64,000 nucleotides of DNA from Dyadobacter sp. CY312. GTDB taxonomy: Bacteria > Bacteroidota > Bacteroidia > Cytophagales > Spirosomataceae. The DNA lies in contig NZ_JAJUXG010000019.1 in assembly GCF_021390535.1 (NCBI RefSeq), positions 149,439-213,438 of the forward strand. The letters are read 5' to 3'. A program made the position numbers and the translations under genes. The notes beneath the pieces were generated by a model that saw only the letters and a program-made list of their open reading frames with translations, did not search any database and was not told the DNA's origin. Positions 41,540 to 50,956 of the stretch are shown piece after piece (position 1 is the stretch's first letter; each line of letters begins with the position of its first letter).

Positions 41540-42742
41540 TTATAAAGAACTGATTCCGCGCCTCTTCAATTCGCTTTTAACCATGAGGAATTCCCTGCTG
41601 CTCTGGCCGGCAATGGACGTGTTTTCTTCCGCCCTTCGCATCAAGTAAGGCAACACAGCACTTATGGGGCCATATGGGACATATTTGGCCACATTGTAAT
41701 TAGCTTTTGCAAGATTGTAGGAAATGTTGTCACTCATCCCAAGGAGCTGAGCAAACCAAATCCGGCTGTCTTTTTTGTCAATGCCCAATTTTTCCATTTT
41801 CGCAGCGCAGTACTGGCAGCTATACTCATTGTGCGTACCCAGGCAAATTGAAATGTGATGAAGGTTTTCGATACAAAAATCAATCGCTGAATTATAGTCT
41901 GAGTCGGTTGCTTCTTTGTTGACGTGAATCGGGTTAAAGTATTCATTTTCCCGCGCACGCAACCGCTCTTTTTCCATATAGGCTCCCCGCACTAGCTTGC
42001 CGCCAAGTACGTATCCCTTTTGGCGTGCAACAAGATATGCCCCTTTGAGGGCATCTAACGTTTCATGGCGGTAAAGCTGATAGGTATTGTAAACAATTGC
42101 TTTTTCTTTATTGAACTTCTCCATCATTTCGTAGGCGAGTTCGTCAATAATTCCCTGTATCCAGCTCTCTTCTGCATCAACAAATATCCGGACATTCAGT
42201 TTGTGGGCATGACTGCACAGGTTTTCGACCCGTTGCCTGGCTTTGCTAAACAGCTCCGCTTCCTGGTCAGACAGCCTTTCTTTACGTTGCACTTTCTCCA
42301 ACAACTCGGAAGAAGCAACTCCGGTAATTTTAAAAACAGAGAACGGAATATGCTCTGATTGAGAGGCCTTGTTAATCGTATTTAAGATTTCTTGTGCAGT
42401 ATCATCGAAACTGGCCTCACTGCCTTCGCCTTCGACCGAATAGTCTAAAATCGTTCCTATGCCCGATTTTCCCAGCGTATTAATTGTATCGTCACATTCG
42501 CTAATTGTCTCACCGCCACAGAATTGTTCAAAAATTGTAACACGAATAAGATTTTTTATAGGTAAGTGAAGCTTTAGTGCAAGCTTTAGAAAAAAAGTGC
42601 CTAAATTTACCACTCGAGCCTGATTCATAAGACTGAATAGCCAGTATGTTTTGCGAAGTCGGGAGTCGGATTTGGATGCAAATGCGACAGAGGTGTCTTC
42701 AAAAAATACAGGTATTTTGTCTTTTGGTAAAGGGGATGCCAT
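41540..42742 (-). CDS. Proline dehydrogenase (monofunctional)
   Basis: FAD enzyme that oxidises proline to pyrroline-5-carboxylate, passing electrons to the respiratory chain. 400 residues, no PutA-type second domain. Typical stretches: LGKSGIGTILDYSVEGE, RIFVDAEESWIQ, GGKLVRGAYMEKERLRA and the C-terminal RRAEENTSIAGQSSREF with substrate-binding arginines. The start at 42742 (MASPLPKDKI) is chosen because the long upstream extension (to 42895) has no family similarity and would cover the promoter region and an inverted repeat. Confidence 0.93.
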   Translation of the reverse strand: MASPLPKDKIPVFFEDTSVAFASKSDSRLRKTYWLFSLMNQARVVNLGTFFLKLALKLHLPIKNLIRVTIFEQFCGGETISECDDTINTLGKSGIGTILDYSVEGEGSEASFDDTAQEILNTINKASQSEHIPFSVFKITGVASSELLEKVQRKERLSDQEAELFSKARQRVENLCSHAHKLNVRIFVDAEESWIQGIIDELAYEMMEKFNKEKAIVYNTYQLYRHETLDALKGAYLVARQKGYVLGGKLVRGAYMEKERLRARENEYFNPIHVNKEATDSDYNSAIDFCIENLHHISICLGTHNEYSCQYCAAKMEKLGIDKKDSRIWFAQLLGMSDNISYNLAKANYNVAKYVPYGPISAVLPYLMRRAEENTSIAGQSSREFLMVKSELKRRGISSL

Positions 42743-42770
42743 TGTGATGAAAGGTTTTCCTGAATAAGCG

Positions 42771-42799
42771 TTCAATGATTTTATTCTTAAATCATTGAA
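42771..42799. repeat. Perfect inverted repeat upstream of proline dehydrogenase
   Basis: TTCAATGATTT (42771-42781) and AAATCATTGAA (42789-42799), 11 bp each, separated by 7 bases, 29-57 bases upstream of the proline dehydrogenase ATG. It lacks a T-run on either strand, so an operator or leader hairpin is more likely than a terminator. Confidence 0.6.
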
Positions 42800-42927
42800 A
42801 TAAAAGTAAAACGTATAAGAAGTAAACTTAGATTTTGCTGTCAAATGTACGTCAATCCCTGAAATACGCATAACACAAATTGGAAATATTACCATTATCT
42901 ATTTTTTATTAAGGACAGTTTTTGAAT

Positions 42928-44022
42928 ATGAATGCTTCTTTAGATATCCTTCCGCTTAGCAGTTGGATCAATACCGAAGGAAAACCTTTGGTAATCGCCG
43001 GGCCTTGCAGCGCAGAGACCGAGGAACAAATGTTAGAAACCGCAACCCAGATCAAAGAGGAAGGATTTGCGCACGTTTTACGTGCGGGAATTTGGAAACC
43101 AAGAACACGTCCCGGTAGTTTTGAAGGTATGGGTGAAGCGGCTTTGCCGTGGTTAAAAGCTGCCAAAGAGGCAACTGGTATGCCTGTTGCAGTGGAGGTT
43201 GCTAATCCGCAGCACATTGAACTTGCTTTGAAATACGGAGTAGATATTCTGTGGATCGGTGCAAGAACAACGGTAAACCCTTTTAACGTACAGGAACTTG
43301 CTGATGCACTGAAAGGTGTGGATGTGCCTGTATTGGTAAAAAACCCGGTTAATCCTGACTTGCAGCTTTGGATCGGTGCTCTTGAGCGTTTGAACCAGGC
43401 TGGTGTTAAGAAATTAGGTGCTATCCACCGTGGTTTCTCAAATGCACAGGAAACTAAATTCCGCAATTCTCCAATGTGGAATATTGCTATCGAACTGAAA
43501 ACACTGTTGCCAAATCTACCTGTAATCGGTGATCCTAGTCACATGGCTGGAAAACGTGCTTACTTGTATGAGCTTGCGCAACGTGCACTTGACTTGAACT
43601 ATGATGGTTTGATTATCGAATCGCACCGTGAGCCGGATAAAGCGTGGTCAGATGCATCACAGCAGCTCACTCCTGCCGCTTTGGGACAAATGCTACATGA
43701 CTTGCACGTTCGCAAAGAATCATATGGCAGCGACTACCAATCACAATTGGAAGTAGTTCGTGGCAAAATAGATAACCTTGACCGTGAATTGTTGGAAAAC
43801 CTTGCGGCGCGTATGTCGTTGGTTGAAAAACTTGCTGAATACAAACGCGATAACAACGTAGCGGCCTATCAGGTTGATCGTTTCCGCGAAGTATTGGAAA
43901 CACGGGCAGGATGGGGTAAAAGCCTTAATCTGTATCCGAATCTGGTGGATGAGCTTTTCAAGCTGGTACACATGGAATCAATCCGTAAGCAAACTGAGGT
44001 GATGAACCAGGTGAGTGCATAA
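42928..44022 (+). CDS. Bifunctional DAHP synthase / chorismate mutase
   Basis: 364 residues. The N-terminal domain (about 1-255) is a KDPS-like DAHP synthase of the AroF/AroA family (VIAGPCSAE, RAGIWKPRTRPGSFEG, GDPSHMAGKR, ESHREPDKAWSDA), the first step of aromatic amino acid synthesis. The C-terminal domain (about 268-360, VVRGKIDNLDRELLENLAARM) is an AroQ-type chorismate mutase. This fusion is common in Bacteroidota and lets prephenate or chorismate regulate flux. An upstream in-frame TTG (42922) exists, but ATG 42928 is preferred. Confidence 0.95.
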   Translation: MNASLDILPLSSWINTEGKPLVIAGPCSAETEEQMLETATQIKEEGFAHVLRAGIWKPRTRPGSFEGMGEAALPWLKAAKEATGMPVAVEVANPQHIELALKYGVDILWIGARTTVNPFNVQELADALKGVDVPVLVKNPVNPDLQLWIGALERLNQAGVKKLGAIHRGFSNAQETKFRNSPMWNIAIELKTLLPNLPVIGDPSHMAGKRAYLYELAQRALDLNYDGLIIESHREPDKAWSDASQQLTPAALGQMLHDLHVRKESYGSDYQSQLEVVRGKIDNLDRELLENLAARMSLVEKLAEYKRDNNVAAYQVDRFREVLETRAGWGKSLNLYPNLVDELFKLVHMESIRKQTEVMNQVSA

Positions 44023-44037
44023 GGATCTATAATTATT

Positions 44038-44073
44038 AAAAAGGGCTGTTTCTGAAAAGGAGCAGCCTTTTTT
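44038..44073 (+). terminator. Intrinsic terminator after DAHP synthase/chorismate mutase
   Basis: AAAAAGGGCTG (44038-44048) pairs with CAGCCTTTTTT (44063-44073) with one bulged G; the right arm ends in a T-run. Confidence 0.75.
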
Positions 44074-44135
44074 GTATGAGCAGGATAGAGAATCTGCCGC
44101 GATGCGTGCATCTTCACTTTACATCTCACAAAAAG

Positions 44136-44777
44136 TTACATTCCTTTTTCCTTCAAAACCCTGTCTATTTCAACTGCCCAAACTTTATAGGCTTTTTCAT
44201 TAAGATGCGTTTTGTCGACGGCGTACTCTGGTTTAAGACCAGTTGAGTCAGCAAGAAGTGGGTTGATGTCCAGATAGTCTATATTGTTTGTTTTACAATA
44301 GCTGATGAGGAAATCGTTAAGTTGTTTTACCTTCGCTTTGCTTGCAGGATCATTTTGTTCATACAGTGTCAGCGTCACAACAGGAATGATCTTGTTTTGC
44401 ACCAGATTTTCAAGGATTAATCTGTAATGTTCCTGAATTTTCTCTGGTGATACACCAATTGTAATATCATTGATCCCTCCCATTACAAAACAAATTTCAG
44501 GGTGAAGATCGGTCACCATAGGTTTTATGGCATTCAGAAAATGGTAAGTACATTGTCCTGGTAAAGCACGTGTCATCACATCGGTACGTCCCAAAAGTTC
44601 CACCCATTTTCCCTGGGCAGTAATAGAATTTCCAAACATGATGATTTTAGGTTTGCCTTTTACTGAAACAAACGATTGGTAGAGTTTGTCCCGATAAGTG
44701 TACGCAAGCAGGATAAAGCAAAATAAAAATGCCAGGTTAAGGGCAACGGAAATAGTCAAGCGTGTTTTTAGTTTCAT
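44136..44777 (-). CDS. Membrane-anchored SGNH/GDSL hydrolase
   Basis: 213 residues. An N-terminal membrane helix (about 7-27) is followed by an SGNH esterase domain with nucleophile S51 in FGNSIT, oxyanion Gly (LPGQCT), N103 in GGIND and D188/H191 in DKTHLNE. Such enzymes remove acyl groups from polysaccharides or lipids; here it would act in the periplasm. It lies 12 bases downstream of the LytTR gene on the same strand and may be part of that operon. Confidence 0.9.
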   Translation of the reverse strand: MKLKTRLTISVALNLAFLFCFILLAYTYRDKLYQSFVSVKGKPKIIMFGNSITAQGKWVELLGRTDVMTRALPGQCTYHFLNAIKPMVTDLHPEICFVMGGINDITIGVSPEKIQEHYRLILENLVQNKIIPVVTLTLYEQNDPASKAKVKQLNDFLISYCKTNNIDYLDINPLLADSTGLKPEYAVDKTHLNEKAYKVWAVEIDRVLKEKGM

Positions 44778-44789
44778 GCCAAAGAACTT

Positions 44790-45527
44790 TTACATCCATT
44801 TGCTTAAAAACTGGCTGAAAATTTCTTTATACTGATCACTAACCGGAATTGTAGTATTGCCGATTTGTATGGAATTGCGGGTAACGGCTCCAATCTGATC
44901 GAGATTGACAATGAAAGAGCGGTGAATACGCATAAACCTGGAAACAGGAAGCTTTTCTTCCAATGCTTTAAGGCTTGTGAGAGACAGTACAGGTTTAGTA
45001 TCGGACTTTAAATGAACCTTCACATAATCTTTCAGACCCTCCATGTAAAGTATATCATCATAAGCGATCCGCACCAACTGATATTCTACTTTCAAAAACA
45101 GATATTCATCTTTGGTTTCGATCGGAGCCGCTGTCTGTGCTGCTTTTCGAACAAGTTCCACATAGGTCTTTGCTTTGGAGGCAGCTCTGAGGAATTCTTC
45201 GTAGTTAAAGGGTTTTAGGAGATAGTCAAGTGCGTCAACCCGGAAGCCATCTAGTGCATATTGATTAAAAGCGGTTGTAAAGATGATTCGTGGGGCACCC
45301 GGGCCAGCTTTTTCTATAACCCGGGCCAGCTCTATTCCTGTCAGGTCGGGCATCTGTATATCCAGAAACACAATGTCAACCTGTTGTTGATGAATTACAT
45401 CCAGGGCTTCGACAGCACTGGAAAATTTCCCGGCGAGCTGTAAAAACGGCGTTTTCTCAATAAAAGCAGCAACAAGACCCAGAGCAAGTGGTTCGTCATC
45501 TACTGCAATGCAGTTCAATGGGTTCAT
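44790..45527 (-). CDS. LytTR-family response regulator
   Basis: 245 residues. Receiver domain (about 3-120) with D56 (VFLDIQMP), D10/D11 and K105. LytTR DNA-binding domain (about 145-243, VRIAYDDILYMEGLKDYVKVHL, FMRIHRSFIVNLDQI). The kinase gene ends four bases past its start (ATGA overlap), so they form one operon. Neighbouring SGNH hydrolase and the divergent outer-membrane receptor are the obvious candidate targets. Confidence 0.95.
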   Translation of the reverse strand: MNPLNCIAVDDEPLALGLVAAFIEKTPFLQLAGKFSSAVEALDVIHQQQVDIVFLDIQMPDLTGIELARVIEKAGPGAPRIIFTTAFNQYALDGFRVDALDYLLKPFNYEEFLRAASKAKTYVELVRKAAQTAAPIETKDEYLFLKVEYQLVRIAYDDILYMEGLKDYVKVHLKSDTKPVLSLTSLKALEEKLPVSRFMRIHRSFIVNLDQIGAVTRNSIQIGNTTIPVSDQYKEIFSQFLSKWM

Positions 45528-46597
45528 GCGGTTTCGAGTTCGAGATGTACTTCAAATTCTCTGTCTTCCTTATTTTCATTCATCTGCAAAGAATATTTTC
45601 CGGGATAAAGAAGATCCAGGCGGCGCTGGGTATTGTTAATCCCGATGCCATTACTTTCATCCAGAACAGTTCTTTTATCTGTAAAGAGCGTATTTCTAAC
45701 GTCTACAAAAATCTTGTTTGTTTCTTGTCTGATACGTATGTCAATACTGCTTTTTTCAACAGAACTGACTCCATGTTTGAATGCATTTTCGATAAATGGC
45801 AGGAAGAGCATGGGGGCGATGGATACGTCATGCAAAGGCTCCGGCGGTGAAAGATGTACACTCACTTTGTCGGTAAGCCGGAGTTGCATGAGTTGGATGT
45901 AATCCTGTGCAAAGGCAATTTCCTGACTTAGCAGTACGGTTTCATTTTGTGTTTCATACAATACATAACGCATGAGACGCGAGAGTTTGTGTAAAGCCTG
46001 CTGTGCAGCTTCCACATCAATCACCGTCAGTGCATAAATGTTATTGAGTGTATTAAAAAAGAAGTGCGGATTTATCTGGGCTTTTAGAAAAGACAGTTCT
46101 GAGTTTATCTTTTCCTGTTCCAGATCCTGACGATATTGTTTGTCTCTTTGCACATTTTGCACTGCCGCCACACTGGTGCTTATACCTATTACGATCAGCG
46201 CGGTCAGCAGGGCGAAATAATCAAGTTTGTCCTTTTTCTTTTTAGGACGTGTCATGTCGTCATGCGCTGCCTTCCAGGCTTTGTCCATGTATTCCCGGTG
46301 GTTTATTGCTGTTTGCACCTGTTCGATAATAACAGCAAGCATAATCACCGATACAATATTAAACAGGATGAATTTGAGGTACTTATTTTTTGCCAGATAA
46401 CGCGGAAACCAGAAATATACATTGAGATAAAATATAGAAACCAGCATGACCAGTAATACAAGCTGTTTTATCCAGAAAGTGGCTGGTAATTCAATTTGCC
46501 AGCTTAATGGTTGCCACATCAGAAACAAAACCAGGAAACCCCAGCCGAGCAAATGAAGAAACAATGGCGGATACTTTCTAACCTTTCGGGAATCCAT
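45524..46597 (-). CDS. LytS/YehU-type sensor histidine kinase
   Basis: 357 residues. Four membrane helices (about 14-30, 42-62, 74-92, 127-147) form a sensor without a recognisable ligand domain. The His_kinase domain has H178 in QINPHFFFN, and the ATPase has the N-box PFIENAFKHG and GIGINNTQRRLDLLYPG. Overlaps the following response regulator by 4 bases. Different in sensor from the pentapeptide kinase at 31548. Confidence 0.94.
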   Translation of the reverse strand: MDSRKVRKYPPLFLHLLGWGFLVLFLMWQPLSWQIELPATFWIKQLVLLVMLVSIFYLNVYFWFPRYLAKNKYLKFILFNIVSVIMLAVIIEQVQTAINHREYMDKAWKAAHDDMTRPKKKKDKLDYFALLTALIVIGISTSVAAVQNVQRDKQYRQDLEQEKINSELSFLKAQINPHFFFNTLNNIYALTVIDVEAAQQALHKLSRLMRYVLYETQNETVLLSQEIAFAQDYIQLMQLRLTDKVSVHLSPPEPLHDVSIAPMLFLPFIENAFKHGVSSVEKSSIDIRIRQETNKIFVDVRNTLFTDKRTVLDESNGIGINNTQRRLDLLYPGKYSLQMNENKEDREFEVHLELETA

Positions 46598-46691
46598 TCA
46601 AGTCGTGTTTATAGCGTTGCTACAGTATATGCAATTACAATCTTAAAGGTTAATTTTCAAAGCACATAACGCAGTCGATCAATATTGGACA

Positions 46692-46748
46692 AACACCGAC
46701 AGTATGCCGTAAATGATCTATGAAGCTGTTGGTGACAAAGTCGGTGTT
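46692..46748. repeat. 9-bp inverted repeat in kinase/receptor intergenic region
   Basis: AACACCGAC (46692-46700) and GTCGGTGTT (46740-46748) are perfect complements separated by 39 bases, in the 306-base gap between the divergent LytS kinase and outer-membrane receptor genes. A 63-codon minus-strand frame (46650-46841) covers it but has no ribosome-binding site or family that I recognise. A weak promoter-like TTATTTTG (46874-46881) precedes the receptor gene. Confidence 0.4.
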
Positions 46749-46903
46749 ATTGCCGGTCTGTTTATACTTTAAAAATTCCGCTTCTCTTTTTGTTTTCATC
46801 GTGTAAAAAGTACAATTGATCGGTGAGTATGACCTTTCCATCTAATGCGTTTAGAGAAGTGTTGAGAAGGTATTTATTTTGAAATTGTATTTACTATTTT
46901 TCG

Positions 46904-49825
46904 ATGATTACCATGAAAATGATGAAAAGATTTACAGCCCTGCTCTTGATGTTAACATTCGTTTCTACCGCATATGCCCAGTTCCCTGGTGGTGGAGGTG
47001 GAGGCGGTAACAGAGGCGGCGGAAATTTTGGTGGCGAGAGACAAAGGCAGACGGTTATCCCCGGGACTGCGGAAGATTCGCCGAAGGGAAACGGCAAAAT
47101 TAAAGGTATACTGGTTGATTCAACGACCAAAATGCCTGTTGAATTTGCTTCACTGGCGTTGGTGGATACCAAAACAAATAATCCGATTGACGGAACAACC
47201 ACGGATGAAAAAGGGGAATTTAGCCTTACCAAAGTGGCCTCCGGAAATTTTAAGATTTTGATCTCTTTTATAGGTTACAAAACAAAAACCATCAGTGATA
47301 TTAAAATTGACAGAAAAACGGAGATTGATCTGGGTTCAGTTTTATTATCGGCAGATGTGGTTCAGCTTAGAGAGGTTGAGGTTGTAGGGATGGCTCAGAT
47401 GATTGAGGAAAAAGTGGACAGGCTGGTATATAACGCTGAGAAAGATATTACAAGTAAAGGTGGAGATGCATCGGATATTATGAGAAAAGTGCCGATGTTG
47501 ACGGTTGATTTGGATGGGAATGTATCCCTTCGTGGTAGTTCCAACGTCCGCGTATTGATCAACAACAAGCCTTCAACCATTATAGCAACCAGCGTTGCAG
47601 ATGCATTGAAGCAAATTCCTGCAGATATGATCAAATCTGTTGAAGTTATCACTTCGCCATCTGCTAAATACGATGCGGAAGGTTCAGCAGGTATTATCAA
47701 CATCATCACAAAGAAAAGCACAATACAAGGTGGAACGCTTAATCTGGACACAGGTATTGGAAACAGAGGTTCTAACCTGGGTTTAAGAGGAAATTACAGA
47801 GTAGGTAAAATGGGTTTCAGTCTTGGCGGATTTGGAAGATTTAACTACAATATGCCAGGGAAATCGGAAAACGTTCAGACATATCCTTCAAGAGGTACGG
47901 AAACCAGACAAACTGCTGATACTGATAACAAAATGGCATTTGGTTCTTACAACTTGGGATGGGATTATGAAATAAACTCAAAAACTTCTCTTTCTGCGGG
48001 TGTGAGATATGGTATGCGTAATATGAGGAATTCGCAGGAATTGAAAACGTATAACACTTTTGCAAATGATTCACTCACAAGTACTTTCCGTGATGTAAAA
48101 ACAAAGGATTTATCGGGCACTTGGGATGTGAATTTGGACTACATCAGAACTTTGAGTAAACCGAATGAGGAGCTTAGCATCTCGGGACAATATAGCAGAA
48201 ACAATAGAACCAACGATTTCGACTCGAATATATATGATCTGACTAATTCTGAAATTATAGGTAGTAATCGTATTGGAAGTCAGTCTAATGACAATGCAAG
48301 TCATAATCAGGAAAGTACGATACAGGTTGATTATCAAACGCCAATTAAAGATAACCAGATGCTTGAAGTTGGTGGAAAAGGAATTTTTCGTCAAGTGGTG
48401 AGTGATATCATTTATTCAGGAACTGGTGATGTAGTTATTCCGGTCAGAAATATGCTGAATTACGATCAGAACGTGGCGGCAGGTTATTTCTCTTATACCT
48501 ATACAACAAAAAGTAAATTTACAGTAAAGGTCGGTTCGAGGTATGAATACACGAGCATTGATGCCGTACAGGGAGAAAACAAGGTAAACCTCAATCTTCT
48601 GGGTTACGGTAACCTTGTACCAAGCTTAAACTTATCTCAAACTTTCGGCAAGGGACAAACGATCAAATTAGCTTATAACCGCCGTCTGCAACGACCTGGT
48701 ATTCAGTTTTTGAATCCGAATGAGAACAGATCAAACCCGGCGCTTATTATTAAAGGTAATCCCGAGTTGGATCCCGAGTTGACTGACCAGGTTGAATTAG
48801 GAACTAGTTTTTTCAAGAACACACTGTATGTGAACGTTTCTACTTTTGCGCGTTTTACCAATAATTCAATAGAGAGTATAACTACACCATCCAATAGTGA
48901 GGCTAATGTTTTAGAAACCACTTATGGTAACATTGGTAAGAAAGAAAACTTTGGTGCGAACATTTTTGGAAACATTACCTTCTTTAAGAAATGGCAAGTT
49001 GGTGGAGGTTTTGATGCTTATTATGCCAACCTTGTGGATAGAAGAACCAATAATAGTCAAAGTGGAGTAGTTGTAAGTGGCCGTTTCAGAACTGGTTTGA
49101 CATTAAGGAACGGATGGGGCTTACAGGCAGGCGGTTTCTTAAGAGGTCGGGAGGTACAATTGCAAGGTACTCAGGCTGGTTTCCGTATGTATGACTTCGG
49201 TGTGAAAAAGGATTTTGCTAACAAAAGAGGTAGCATAGGCTTTGGAATGGAAAACTTCCTTGCTCCAAGGTTCAATATGAAAACCAGTTTGCAAACTCCA
49301 GAATTTAGTAGAGTTAATAACAATTACCTTTACAACAGAGGATTCAGAGTTAACTTCTCGTACCGCTTAGGTAAAATGACTTTTGTTGAGCAAAAAACAA
49401 GGAAGAAAAAATCGATCAATAACGACGACCAGAAAAGTGATGGCGGCGGCGGTATGGATGGTGGCGGTGGAGCCGTACAATCTGCACAACCAGCTGTTAC
49501 AGCACCAGTTGTAAGACCGGGCGGAGCCAGACCTCAAGGTGCAGCGACGATGAATGCGGATAGTTCAGCGAGACCTGCTCGCCCAGCCGGTTCTTTCAAG
49601 CCACAGTCGGCAGACCCGACAGCAACACCAGCTGCTCCTGCACAGTCTGACTCAATCAGAAGAGCTATGCCGGTACAACCCGATTCAACGGCAAGACCAG
49701 CGATTCCTGCTACTCCTGTGGATTCAACAGCTAAACCGGCTATACCAGCGGTACCAGTTAAAACGGATTCAACCTCTGTACCGGTGAAACGCGATTCGAC
49801 AGGTACGATTCCAAAAGGAAACTAA
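46904..49825 (+). CDS. TonB-dependent-receptor-like outer membrane beta-barrel protein
   Basis: 973 residues. Signal peptide ending AYA-Q (residue 25), then a Gly-rich stretch, a carboxypeptidase-regulatory-like domain (about 63-145, GILVDSTTKMPVEFASL), a plug domain (about 155-255, LRGSSNVRVLINNKP, VITSPSAKYDAEGSAGIINI) and a large OM barrel (about 270-845). Beyond the barrel there is a low-complexity Gly, then Pro/Ala/Thr/Asp-rich tail of about 125 residues with DSTA[RK]PAIPA-type repeats. A barrel should end at its last strand, so the tail is unusual. Transport or signalling substrate unknown. Confidence 0.88.
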   Translation: MITMKMMKRFTALLLMLTFVSTAYAQFPGGGGGGGNRGGGNFGGERQRQTVIPGTAEDSPKGNGKIKGILVDSTTKMPVEFASLALVDTKTNNPIDGTTTDEKGEFSLTKVASGNFKILISFIGYKTKTISDIKIDRKTEIDLGSVLLSADVVQLREVEVVGMAQMIEEKVDRLVYNAEKDITSKGGDASDIMRKVPMLTVDLDGNVSLRGSSNVRVLINNKPSTIIATSVADALKQIPADMIKSVEVITSPSAKYDAEGSAGIINIITKKSTIQGGTLNLDTGIGNRGSNLGLRGNYRVGKMGFSLGGFGRFNYNMPGKSENVQTYPSRGTETRQTADTDNKMAFGSYNLGWDYEINSKTSLSAGVRYGMRNMRNSQELKTYNTFANDSLTSTFRDVKTKDLSGTWDVNLDYIRTLSKPNEELSISGQYSRNNRTNDFDSNIYDLTNSEIIGSNRIGSQSNDNASHNQESTIQVDYQTPIKDNQMLEVGGKGIFRQVVSDIIYSGTGDVVIPVRNMLNYDQNVAAGYFSYTYTTKSKFTVKVGSRYEYTSIDAVQGENKVNLNLLGYGNLVPSLNLSQTFGKGQTIKLAYNRRLQRPGIQFLNPNENRSNPALIIKGNPELDPELTDQVELGTSFFKNTLYVNVSTFARFTNNSIESITTPSNSEANVLETTYGNIGKKENFGANIFGNITFFKKWQVGGGFDAYYANLVDRRTNNSQSGVVVSGRFRTGLTLRNGWGLQAGGFLRGREVQLQGTQAGFRMYDFGVKKDFANKRGSIGFGMENFLAPRFNMKTSLQTPEFSRVNNNYLYNRGFRVNFSYRLGKMTFVEQKTRKKKSINNDDQKSDGGGGMDGGGGAVQSAQPAVTAPVVRPGGARPQGAATMNADSSARPARPAGSFKPQSADPTATPAAPAQSDSIRRAMPVQPDSTARPAIPATPVDSTAKPAIPAVPVKTDSTSVPVKRDSTGTIPKGN

Positions 49826-49843
49826 ATTTTAGTTTAAAAGATA

Positions 49844-49879
49844 AAAAAACCTCTTCGGGCCAGCCCGAAGAGGTTTTTT
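49844..49879. terminator. Bidirectional terminator between receptor and hemC
   Basis: A perfect 17-bp inverted repeat (49844-49860 with 49863-49879) with A/T runs at both ends, between convergent genes. Confidence 0.9.
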
Positions 49880-49897
49880 GTTGCCTTATGTTTTTTT

Positions 49898-50827
49898 CTA
49901 CTGAGCCTGAGCAAGTCTTATTTCGCTAAGAATGCGATCTGCTCCCGATGCAATCAGTTCATCAGCAAGAGCGAATCCCAAATGTTCGGGAGTAGACGAG
50001 GAACCGGATTTATTCAGCCTAATCAGCTCTTTACCATCCAGGCTTACAATTCCACCGGAAATGTTGATCTGATCGGCACTTAATGTAGCCAGCCCGAATA
50101 CAGGAATGCTGCAACCTCCATGCAGCCTGTTCAGGAATGCACGTTCTGCACGCAAACAGGTAGCAGTAGGTTCATGATTAAGCAGATTTTTTAATATTGC
50201 TTTTTTATCCTCAGCCAATGATACAGCGTTCTCTATTGCCACGCTGCCCTGGCCGACAGCCGGAGTAAATTCATCCAGTTTAAGATGTTCTGCAATCTTA
50301 TCGTCATATTCCATGCGATGCACACCTGCGTAAGCCAATAGAAGTGCATCACAATGCCCGTCTTCCAGCTTTTTAAGCCTGGTCTGCAAATTACCACGCA
50401 TATCCACAGTTTTAATATGAGGATAAAAATGTTTGAGAATGGCTATTCGGCGAGTTGATGAAGTTCCTACAACAAATGTTTCACCGCTGTTCAGTGAAAG
50501 GCTGGTATTGTGACTAACCAAAACATCATTGGCTTTTTCCCGTTCGGTAAAGGCCGATATTTCGAAATCTGCATCCAGGTTAGATTGCAGATCCTTGGCG
50601 CTGTGTACTGCGATGTCGATATCGCCGCTTCTAAGCTGATCTTCCAGTTCCTGAGTGAAGACGCCTTTACTTCCGATTTTTGACAAGGAGCGGTCCAGTA
50701 TCTTATCTCCTTTGGTTTCAATGATAACAATTTTGGTGTCAATTCCGCCTTGCTGCAAAAGTGCTTCAATATGATATGCTTGCCAAAGGGCGAGTTTACT
50801 GCCGCGGGTTCCTATTTTTATTTGCAT
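49898..50827 (-). CDS. hemC: Porphobilinogen deaminase (hydroxymethylbilane synthase)
   Basis: Joins four porphobilinogen units to hydroxymethylbilane in haem synthesis. 309 residues. Hallmarks: IGTRGSKLALWQ at the N-terminus, HSAKDLQ (usual HSMKDVP), GTSSTRRIA, MRGNLQTRL and the Cys that carries the dipyrromethane cofactor in LHGGCSIPV. ATG 50827 is preferred to TTG 50839 because the family begins at this Met. No other hem genes are adjacent. Confidence 0.95.
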   Translation of the reverse strand: MQIKIGTRGSKLALWQAYHIEALLQQGGIDTKIVIIETKGDKILDRSLSKIGSKGVFTQELEDQLRSGDIDIAVHSAKDLQSNLDADFEISAFTEREKANDVLVSHNTSLSLNSGETFVVGTSSTRRIAILKHFYPHIKTVDMRGNLQTRLKKLEDGHCDALLLAYAGVHRMEYDDKIAEHLKLDEFTPAVGQGSVAIENAVSLAEDKKAILKNLLNHEPTATCLRAERAFLNRLHGGCSIPVFGLATLSADQINISGGIVSLDGKELIRLNKSGSSSTPEHLGFALADELIASGADRILSEIRLAQAQ

Positions 50828-50956
50828 GGATTCTTTCAAGCTTTGAACTATCAGTTACTCACTTCCAGCTCCGATTCTATTTCAATGCCAAAGATTGCCT
50901 TTAGATGACCATAATCAAACAGATTTGAGTCAAATGATCGTTGTGCTGATCTTTTT

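Noticed and set aside
42743..42895. 51-residue N-terminal extension of proline dehydrogenase
   Set aside because: No family similarity and covers an inverted repeat and the promoter area; the ATG at 42742 fits better.
46650..46841. 63-codon minus-strand frame between the LytS kinase and the receptor gene
   Set aside because: No recognisable family, no purine-rich start context, and it spans an inverted repeat more likely to be regulatory. Conservation would be needed to revive it.
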